From Eumeta japonica (Eukaryota > Arthropoda > Insecta > Lepidoptera > Psychidae): a DNA stretch of 64,000 nt. The notes beneath the pieces are model-generated. The model made no database searches. It was not told where the DNA came from and saw only the letters and a program-made list of their open reading frames with translations. Positions within the stretch are counted from its first letter, which is position 1. Each line of letters opens with the position of its first letter. A program made the translations under genes and the position numbers. Shown here one piece after another: positions 34,907 to 46,600 of the stretch. The stretch covers positions 62,001 through 126,000 of the forward strand of contig BGZK01001218.1 in the NCBI GenBank assembly GCA_005406025.1, given 5' to 3'.

Positions 34907-37900
34907 CTGTAAAAGAAATGTAGATAAAATTAGATCCACATCGATTTCTTGATCAAAAAACACAATAAACTGGTATTTTTAACTTGGTAATGATACGATA
35001 ATTGACACACAATCAATGTTGAAGGAATGAACACTAAAGATATACACATTGACATTACATCAGAAGAGAGGACGATTAGTGCCTGTAAAGCTATAACGCA
35101 TACATACACATTTAGATGATGTTTAAGACAAAAATACAACAATTATCTAAAAACACAGAGAAAATTACGTCAGAAGAATCAAAATTTATCTGTAGCGAAC
35201 TTCCACTCAATTATATTATTTTCAGTATTTGTTATTTTGGCAATTTCAACAGGAAGTTAGATAACACATGGTTAAGTTGGTAACGTTTCGTCGGTCAAAG
35301 TCTCATAGAGTATAATAATTGGAGATCGGACTACCATAGCCGTTCAAATCTCTCCATGGTAGTCCGGTGGTAGTCTGGTCTCTTATTATTATAAGCCTCT
35401 TTAGTTTGACAAAGTGTATATTGTCATCGGTTATGTGCATTATCAAAAATATAAAAGTGTGTTTGTCATACTGTGACGGCTGGATGGACTGTAATTAGAG
35501 CTTTGACCATTCGTCACGTTAAAATGACGTACAGTCATTTCAATGGGATCTGAATGGGAACATATCTGAATGGGACTTTGCGGGCAATGCGCAATCATTT
35601 ATAGACGGTTTTAGGATTCCCACATTATTACGTCTGTTTTGACATTCCTTGCATTTTAAATTTCATTTTATTATCACTATCAATAATACCCTAGGAGTGA
35701 CACTAAAAACTCAGAAGCATACCTGTATCAATATCAAGAGCGGGCGGGGACCGGACCCGTCAGTGGGAACAGAATTGACATCGAGAACAGGACCATGTTC
35801 GTGTTCAAAATTGACAGTATAATCGGTCGATATAGAAGATGAAATAATTAATACTATGTTGACGAGAAGGAAACCGAGGAACATTTGAATAATAATAAAA
35901 AAAAAATACTAAATCCATAGTCTCGCCCAGCAAAGCTGGTGGGTAACCTCTAGTGTTGTATAAAAAATAACCGATATTAGTTACTTTAATTTCTAAGTAA
36001 TCACTTATTAGGAAAATACGTGATGTTATTAAACTGCTCTAACGTACCGTGTAATTCAGCCAAGGGCCGCTCCTCACCGCCGTAGTCCCTGGGAAGCACC
36101 TCCCTAGAGACGTGTTTGTGGAAGTCTTCGTATGAGCTGTGGACGTAGATCCTCTCCGCTAACTTTGGAGATAGGACTGTTTTGAAAAGGAACACCACTT
36201 TGTCAACAAAAGACGGCGCATTTATTATATGGAAACCTTTAATTTTTAATCCATACACGTTCTGAAAGCAAAATGAAATTATGAAGGAAAGGCTATGATT
36301 TATATCGCATACGTCGGCTTTGGTTCTGAGCTTAGCAAATTCTTATTTACCAAATAATTTGTACCACTGTATGAATCTGTAGCATCTATCCGCACATACA
36401 ATTTTATTATTGAATTTTATGATAAATATTCATCATATGACTCATTCACCCCAATTCAGTAGGTAATTTAAAATATTAATGTCTCGTCATTCTTACGGTT
36501 CCAAGCCAACATGGCAAAAACGGAATCCTTATAGTTTCGTCATGTCTATTCGCCCGTATGTCACAGGCATTTTATTCAAAAACTTTAAGATTTATATTGA
36601 TGAAATTTACAGTGAATGTGCCTTATAATAGCTACTTTTTAGTTGAGAGGTTAAAAAAGAAAAACAAATATTTCTAGAGGAGGTACCCCATACATGTATG
36701 GGGTACCTCTTGTTACATGTAACAGAAGGTAAAAAGATTCTTTTCAGCTGACATCAGCTAGTGACACATATGTCGGCAGTGCTTTTAAAAACACTTTTGA
36801 TGGATTTTTAATTATTGTTTCTGATGATGTGAATAATTTCGGAAATAATCGCTCTGAAAATTGCTGAAATTGTGTCCCCCCTCTACTTTCTAAACCTATG
36901 TCTAAAACAAATAAAAAAATAACAAAGGTAACATTTTATCTATACTTTAAACCGAAATTGTTTTGAACATAATCGGCTATACTGTTGTTGAGTATTGCGT
37001 TGAGTGTTGAGTATTGAGTAAAAACTGCGCTTTTCAATAAAAGGACATAAGTGCCATGAACATAAACTCTTTTGCTGATACATTTTAGTTTATACTGAGA
37101 CTATTGTATTAAAAGTAATAGTCAACATACGTACTTATTTTTCTAGATATAAGCGACTAACGTGCTTATAAATATTCTGTGCAGGAAACATTGAAAAAGT
37201 GTAACAATGTACTTCGGCACCCAATAATGAGCACAGTCCGACATGCTCTTAGTCAGTTTTTTAAACTTTTGTATGTCTGCTCGTATGTTTGTTTAATACA
37301 TAACTTTAGAACGTTTTGACCTATTTCGATAAAAATAGGTACAGTGTAAGAACATGTAACTTCGCAAATGATATGTGATATATGGTTTTATTTAAGGTCT
37401 ACTCCTCTTTTTAAGATAGTCCGTGAAATAGCTGAACTTTAAATTTAAGTGAGAAACATGATACTTTCTATTTATCTATCTGTACTAATATATGAAATGG
37501 CATATACGACATGTTGGTATAAATAGATTTTGTTGATTTGCGTGCCTAAGCCATTGATCCGATCAATATAAAACTGGCGTTTGCACGCGCGAACGGAAAG
37601 GTTTCTAAAAAAATAATAGTTTTTGTATCTGATTTGTTTGCATATTTGTACTATTAAACCAAAGTACTGAACCGATTCCGAAAATTTCTTTTTTCATAAA
37701 AAGCTTTACTATATCGAGCAATCTAATCTAAATTTTATTTTAACTAGCATTTACTCTATTGTTTAAGGGTAAACATTAGTATTTTTTTGTAAATCTTAAG
37801 AAAACGATTTCAGGGGTGCTTTCGAAATAACAAAGTCTAACAGTTGTTGGAAAAATAATGTCATAAGAATGGCTGTCCGGTTTTAGTTTAAGAAATTGAA

Positions 37901-40574
37901 AATATTGACTTTGAAAGTAGCCTAAAGAATTAACTTCTGATTAGCCATAGAGGGTCAGTGAAACATTGAAAATTTATCAGTTTTTTTTTTCTGTAATCCA
38001 CTGATTAAAATGTCAAGGTCAAATTTTCGGTCATCCGAAACATTTGTTTGAATTTCAATTACAGACAGTCTGATTTGAAATCAGATAATTATTATTGACC
38101 AGTACTTTTCATAAATTAGTCGGCATTGTTTTCCGGCAAAAATAATATTTTAAATAATTAAATTTCAACAATAGTAGCATCCGAAAATCTAATGATAATC
38201 CTTGCGGTATTTGAAAGCTACAGAAATATTTTACAAATGATTATAAATATAAACATAAACCTCTTATTTCCTTAACATAAACAGTTAAAAAATAACTATA
38301 TATCTTTATATACATACTTTCTTATTAATTTACTTTTACATTTAGAGTTTTACAGTTAAAACCCTTGATGGTTATAGACGTCCTCCTACAGTTTTCAATT
38401 TGTCCTTATCTTCGCTTTCTTTCTCCTATTTTTTCCAGCACTTTTTTAACTTAATCTACTCAACTTAAACTACTCTAGGGCGCTCTTTAGTCCTCTTGCA
38501 ACTTCGATCTAACAATTACTGACTAATTGCGTCTGTGTTTCATCTGCAGTTCATCATTTCACCACGTGACCAGCACGCTTTCATTTCAAAAGTCGCATAT
38601 GCTGGAGAGCATCTAACACAATAGTTTGCTTATGAATGTTTTTTGATTTTCGTTTATCTCTCAGTCTTATATTCACAAGACTCCTTTCTATGGCATGCTA
38701 AGTCTTCTGTATTCTGTCCCTTGCTTATTTGTTATATATCCAGAGTTTTTTTTATGTTTGACAAACAGGAAAGCAAACACTCATCCATTTCTATTTAGTT
38801 TCAGGGGTAGTTTTGATTTTATTATTTTCTTTAACTTCAGGACATTGTTCTTTTCATGTATTTCTTTCATGTGTTTCTTGTCATGATTATTCTTCTACTG
38901 ATCCAATAATTGTTTTTACAATTGCGAAATTAAATGTATTTTCCGAAATGTAGCTCTTTACATACTCTGTGAGTTTGTCATAATTTTAGTGTTTGATGTA
39001 TAGTTGTAAACCTTTACTTTTATTTATTTTGTATAACTCAGATATAATTTCTTCTAGTTATATAGATGTTTTTGAGAAATGTATTATACCATCAGCACAC
39101 CTAAGACTGCTCAGATCTTTTTCTATTTTTGACTTGTTTCCAGCTTTTGCGTTACGTTATGTGACCGATATAAAGATCGCAAATAATTGCAGTTCTTTCT
39201 CCTACCACGTTCCGATAATTGGTTCTAATCTATTGAGTTTTACACAGCTTACACTTGGCGGTGGATATCGTTCCGGATGTATGTATACTAATATACGTCT
39301 AGACCCATTTGCATGCGCCTTTCTGCCGTCGCCATCTATCGCTGGCAACAAAAACCCATTTAACCCACACCCATTGATTGTCGTTGCAATAAATTTTTAC
39401 ATTTTATTGTAAGTAATTGTACATTTCAATTTTTATTGTCATTGTGATTACGTCTGGTATTTTCACAAACAATAGATATACATGCATTTTAATAATTAAA
39501 TATAGCGAACGATTAAATTTACCTGACAGTCTGTTTTTGAACAGATAATTTGGGGCGTTTAAATTTTTTCGTTGTCTTGTTGATAATATTCACTCAAAGG
39601 ATGTAGATAATAAATTATTTTACTATATATCGCATCTAATCTATAACCAATAGTGATTACTATAGATGTAATATAGTAAATCAGTTTGCTAACAGTGTGA
39701 CATGTGGGAATAATTCATAGTTCTAGTAAATTTACTACTTACGTAGTATTTGAAAAAGAAAATTGTTTGTCGTATATTTTCACTATTCTGTAAAATAATT
39801 GCAGATAAACATATTTAGAGGTCTAAATTCAATCCTATAATAATTTTTAAATCTAAAACATCAGTACATGTTTTTTGTTTTATTCTTTTTCGTTCGTCTT
39901 ATAAATGTACTTACCACGGCTAATACTTCAAGCTTTTTTAAAATGGTGGGATTTGCTTTGGCCAGAAATCTCAAGTTTATATTTTGCAAATCGTACACAT
40001 ACCTAGTTGCAAGAGAATAGTCGGAGGTGTTGCAATATTCGATTACCTGTAATGAATCACATACATCATTTACCATAAAAAGTCATGTCTGGATCGAGGC
40101 ATTGTGACTATGTCTTAGAACTGAGCTTTTATACTGGAACTATCGCACTGCACCCCGCCAGGAGCTAGGCCGCAATAATAGCGTTATGTAAGTGTGTTCT
40201 GATTTTTTTATTAATTTGTTTACTTAAGTACGTTATTTGTGTTCTATTTTATTTTTTTATTTATTAAAAGAATTTTCCTGGTTTCTTCCATAAGGTGTCT
40301 AGCTTCATCTCCAATTTTATCTTTTTTGGTTTTTGAGATATGCAGTTTTTTAGATATTTATTTAAGTGCTTCCTCTAGTAGGTTATATTTTACCTGTACA
40401 TATTCACTTATGTTATTACGCAGTAATTTATTCTTAAACATTACCAACAAGTTTTCTGGAACGGAGAGTGGGATTTATTGGAATTCCTTTCCTAGTGTAC
40501 GGTCTCTATTTCTTTATTTCATTTAGGAGATTTCTACTCTTACCATTCTGTGATTCGTATTGAAGTTGAGTTTA

Positions 40575-40652
<78 letters not shown>

Positions 40653-43600
40653 TAAACTCAAAATATATATATATATATATATACATATGTATCTTTAAAG
40701 ATTTGGGGTTAATTAGAAAGTATGAAATCTATCTCATTCTTCACATTCCCGTCGGGAGATATCCAGGTCCATTTTCTATTTTTATTTTATAGAAGCTATT
40801 TATGACTTTTAAGTTGTGTGCTTGTGCAAGGTTTACTAGCCTTTGTCCATTATCATTTCTTTTCCCTGTGCTAAAATGACCTAATATGTGATTTTAGTTT
40901 GGTAGCCTTTCGCCAATCTGGCCATTGAAGTCTCCCATCAAGACAACTTTGTTATGTGTACTTGCAAGGTTTTCGTCCAGGTCCTCATAGAATGTATCCT
41001 TTATGTCCTTGGGTGCCATCTCTGTTATAACTATCTCAGTGAGCATGAGGACAGTGAAAGTATTACTTACTATACATGTGCTTACTAAATTAAAGTAAGT
41101 ACTTATTGAATTCAGCAAATACTTATTTCGGCTAGACAGACCTATTACTGTGACCTTTTTAATATGTTTATAATGGATTGTGCAAAGCAAAAGCAGGAAT
41201 TTTTGAAAATGATGACAACCTGCGAAAAACTTTCATGTTTAATTTAATGTAAATGTGACGCGCCAAGTACCTACATTTTTTCCTCGTTTTCGAGCAATTT
41301 TTTTTTGCTTTTGTTAATTATTACCTATTTTTTGAAAACCATTTTATCAAAGAAATACGATGTATTTAAACTATTCGATATATTTCTAGTTCAAATCAAC
41401 GAGCCATTTTATTGAATGGATTATTTATTTCAAGTGCTACATTTGAGTAATTGAAAGCAATACTTGACATACTATGATTACTTTTCTTTTTGTAATAAAA
41501 TTTGTTAATCATTATTTTAACATATACTTAGCTCTACTATTACTATTAATTTGTCGTTGGAATGTTATACATAATACTGTCACTAAAGACGACGTTTGGA
41601 AAAATATTTGACGAGGTATTTTACAGCTGTGTTGTTTTTGTTGGATCTGATAATCTTTTTGTAAAAATCTGAGATTTATTTTGATTTTTTAATTTCACAG
41701 AAATAAAAATAATTTTATCTTTATCTGTAATTTGTCACAATAGTTTAACGTGAACTTGGCGCGACATTATACAGGGAAATTGCTTTTTGTGGGTTATTAT
41801 TTACTACCTTTGAAAAATTTGTTATGTATCGATAACAATTATTTAATCATCTTTAATATACAGCTGCACTTACAACCAGATATACAACTTGTAAGTATTT
41901 GCTAAATATTTTGTTATTATTATTGCAAATTATCTAAAGAGAAAGATTTTAAGAGACATGTCTTTTAGATTTATTACTAACAGACAATCCAATAAAATAA
42001 ATTCAACAATATAATAATTGGAACTTGGGGGTACAGAAAGTGACAACCTAGGTAGTATTATTTACTAGCACACAAACGCACAAATACACGAAAGTCACAG
42101 ACATATAGATTAGTTATGATTTCATTTTATTTACTTCACTAATTAAATTTAGACGAATAAAAAATGTAGATAGAGTTGTCTGACTCTGTCTACCTTGTTT
42201 CCTCGGCCTCAGGTTAGAGCCATCGATATAATGCAATTCATTTTGTTTGTTAACAGATGAGAGCAATAAAAATATTTCATATAATTACCATGATAACATA
42301 TCGGCAGAGCAGTATTACATTAATATCATCAGCATTTTCTGTCAGCAATTGAAGTATGGTAACTCTTGTTTGATCTATGGGATTCAGTTTCGGTAACGGT
42401 GTGTAAACACTGAAAACATTAAATGTAAGTTTAATACTATTGAAAAAATTAAAACTAAGGTTCAGTCTTTTTGACACATAAATTAATTTGATATTTTTTA
42501 GTAGAGGAAAATTTACGTTTCAAAAAAAATGAAGTTACTAACAATATGCGGGAAATGCGTTTCATTTCTTCTGGTGTTCTTTTAAGAACTAAGTCCGCCA
42601 TCATTCCTCGAGTAGTGAATACTTTATCGAGTCTCATCTTTGCGTCTTCTACAGAACCTTTGGATAAAATTAGATGCTTTTCCAGAATTATTTCATCTGA
42701 AAGTTGTTAGGTTGGATTTAACAATATATAATAAAATATTTCAATCAAGGATGCACTAAATATCGCTTGTTGTTCGGTATGTTAGGTATATTTTATAAAT
42801 ATGGCTATTGGATGTTATTGCAATATATCCCTATCGAACTTTAAGATTTGAGGTAGGACGAAGAGTAAATACTCGTAAAATAAATGGTACAAATTTAGTA
42901 AACAACAGTTTAGTTGTCACTCGGAAAAGATAAGTTTTATTCCATAACAAGTTGTAACATCATAGCTTTTACATAGGTTCATCTTGTTATGAGCTTTGTT
43001 CCATGAGTTAGATTGAACTGATTAATATTATAAATCAGTAGGAAATTGTCACTTCTGTATTTTTGTTTTGTCAGAGCAATTACTGGGTGTCAGGAAACAG
43101 AGACATACACCCCACTTAGACCTCTCGATCCAACTACTTAGGACACAGTAAAAAATCTCTAAGCTAGATGCAAACACGTTCATAAAAATATACAAACCCA
43201 CTGTGATTTATGTGCTGGCCATAGGTTATTCACCGAAACGATGAAAATTGTGTGAATGTGAATCATTCACATAGTCGCGAAGAACCAAAAAAAGAGAATT
43301 GGTACAGATCAATCACCCTCTTTAAGAATATTGAAATAGAACCTTATAAGGGCCTACATGTATACCTACTATATGAGTATACATGTGTGCTTTATCACAC
43401 GTAATCTTCTAGTTAAATAATTTAGTAACATTATGTGGCACGAACAGTGTGGCTTTGAACCAGTAACAGAAGTTTGACTCTCCCAGGATTCACGAACTGA
43501 ACCTAGGTTTTGTCGCGAAAATCCACGGTCGGATGTTTCGTTTCGCACGCTTTTCACGTTCTACGAAAAATAGAGCTATTTGCTCTCTACCCGTGCTTAC

Positions 43601-46600
43601 AGCGTCAGAGTTTTTCCTCTCTCATTCGGTGTGTTGCTGTCTACCGCAGCGAGACCGCTAGGTATTAGAGCGACCGCAGTCTTGCTCTCAGTTTCGTTTT
43701 GAGTTTAGGATCGAGGCGGCACATTTTTGCACGGGCATGTAAATTGCATTATTCGGCACTGCTCTCCAAACCGTAAGGTAAAAACAATTAAAATTTTTAG
43801 TGGTCAGTATCAATTATAACATTTTGTGTTTACAATTATAAAGTTTCAGTTATATTGAAAATGTCTGTATAGAATAAAGTCGTATACTTGCTACTTCTTA
43901 AGCATCGCAACCTCAGAATAAACGTTATTAGAACTAGGGCTAGCAACGTAGAAGCTCAGTATGAGCTTTATACCGTAAAGGCTACGATACCGTGTCGGAT
44001 TATCTTAAGGAAAAAAACCCTTGGGAATGAGCTGCTAGGCTAACAGGTTACTTCATATTATTTTTAAACATCCACTAAATTATTAATTACTCAATCCTTT
44101 GTATTGATGAGTAAAAGGAGCAAGCTTTGCGTTTCTTTCCCATTCTTCTCTAAGTGAATCAGCATTCGGAATGGGTGGTAATGTTAAAAAGAATTTATTA
44201 ATGACGTATTTCAAGGGTAATTTCATTAGCTACGATAAAGATATTTTTGGTTTGATTTGATTTGACTGTCTATATTATAGTCAAATGAAACATTATTTGA
44301 TCAAAGTATCGGTTGGTATTAATCCAGGTCTCAAACGAGACAAATGAAATCTCAATCTCAAAGAAATCAATTAAACCTACTATCAAATTTCTTAAGTATA
44401 TACATATCAAAAGACTAATTATATAGATTACTTAAAAAAAATAAACTTCAAGCAAATTACACCTTAAAACTAAAATGCAATAGGCAAATAACACATTTTA
44501 CACAATACACAGTCAAAATAAATAATATATAATAAAATTTGTAGAAAAGAAATACAATAAAATTAAATATAAGTAATAAAGTTTTATAGTTATGCATTTA
44601 AAATACAACTACCATTATCGTGTTGTGTAAGATTTCTCATATTAAAACTAGAATTTTAGTAAATTATTTATTATGTGACACTATTACAATGTTTATATTT
44701 TATGTACCAGAACCACCTCTGGAAATAGGAGTAGTTCAATTTGCAATGTGGCCAGGAGTTTGACCTGACCTTTTTGTAGTACGACTTCGCTGGATCGCAG
44801 AATGCTCCTTAACCTAGCAGCTCACTCGTCTTGATTCACCTGAGGTCACACCGGGGACAGGCTCAATTGCGGCCTCCGGGGTGCGGGTTGAGCTAATCAC
44901 CGTTTCTGAAATCCGACCTCGTCTCTCTCCCAAAATCCATTGACTTCCCGCGTGCGCGGTTCTGCTTTCGCGCATAAGAATATCGCGCGGCTGTGTTGTT
45001 TTCGCTTCAATTATTTTTGTAAATAGAAATGCCGCCTTCTCTTTATTTTTTGCTAAGGACGCTGATGAAAGGGAGTAGATACATTACCATTTATTATTGC
45101 ATTCGTTTAAAGACACTTGCACACGCGACATAATTAAAATTTATAAAATAAATATATAAACAACAGTGACCCAATTCACGTCATGAATGGAAATAATGAA
45201 CTTTAAATAAAACAATAGAATGACCTAACAATGAATATCAATTAAACAATCGAATAAATAAACCATTATACCTAAACAGCTAAATAAAACGATAGCTCAT
45301 ATGTCGTATAATTAATTACACATAAACCTATCATTATTTATCATATCTAAATTTACAAATATCATACTTAATTAAATTCAATTAATATTTTAGGGCAGAC
45401 AAATCAGGACCACTTTCTTATAACATAAGACGTACTGTGTACGTTCCCTTTTCTTTTTTTAAGAATGGTTAAGCGTGCCTTTAAACAAAGACACATGTTC
45501 AAGACAATTAATGTGAACCGAAAATCTTCTTTCTTACAAAAATTGCTTTATTTATAGAAAACGCATCAATGGAATTAAAGATATCCGAAACAAAAGACTG
45601 CGATAGATTGCCACTGCACAGATGTACGTAAATAATGTTAAGTTCCAGCCACAATTTCAGCAAGGCTTCACACATGCCTGTGTCAAAGGGACTTAAATAT
45701 TCCTCAAGGATAAGTTCATAATGTAAGCGTTCGAAACAAAGAATAACATAGTGAAGATATCTACGAATCTTAACGATGTCTTCGACTTTATCAAACGCAG
45801 AAGTATTGTAGTGAAGCCGCAAAATAGTGATTTGGACAAAAATTTCTTTAAAGTTTTAAAAGATTATTTGATAGAAAAACTGATAGAAATTTTGCATTGC
45901 AATAGGCGAAACTAAACTGGGCTGTATGGTGTCCCTTAGGGCTTCATACTCGGAAAAGAAATCTTCATCCGTACCTTTATGATCTCTGGAACGAAAAGAT
46001 AAAATATGAAGTTTGAAGCTCCCCCAGTATAGAGTCGTTTTGTATATACTCAATAGATCGACCGATCTTTGCATAGCTACGACATTAAACTGCATAAGAC
46101 CTTATATCACATACGCTGCAACTCAGTTAGAAAGCCATTGGATACATATGCTCATCCGGTGAACGTGATTACGAGCTCAGTGGATGGATGCGTGTCGATA
46201 GTTTCGTCAGAAGGAACGACTGTTAGTTATTAACACTATATCAGGATGTCGAGGCGATAAGGTTATGACGGTGTATTAAATACATAAAAGCGTAAATTAT
46301 TGCGTTCGCAAAAATGTCACGTAGCTTTGGTCGATTAAAACATTGTGCTAGCAATGATGTTTTCTCGCTCTGGTAATTTTTAACACCATACTCATCTTTT
46401 TTACTACACTGATCTGTACGAAACCTAAAATTTTGAAATGACTGTTCAATTTATAACAAGTCAGGTTTTATAGATAACTAAACATGAACCCGTGAGTCGA
46501 TAATACTGAGTCGGCAACTGATATCTCTGCCAAAGTGTTAAACCTATTCAATAAATAAGGCATAATTTGTATCAGAAATAAAAAATAAATCTCTACGAGA

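Noticed and set aside
36001..36047. Stop codon after ...NITYFPNK as the end of the CRAL-TRIO protein
   Set aside because: A GTACGT donor at 36042-36047 joins in frame to 34906 and gives the conserved family C-terminus; reading past it is intronic.
38695..39412. Plus-strand frames of 63 and 139 codons
   Set aside because: They are shadows of the minus-strand LINE RT remnant (LRCADG, RAGHVVK).
40566..40682. (AT)n run as a regulatory TATA cluster
   Set aside because: It lies within decayed LINE coding sequence and is a simple-repeat palindrome.
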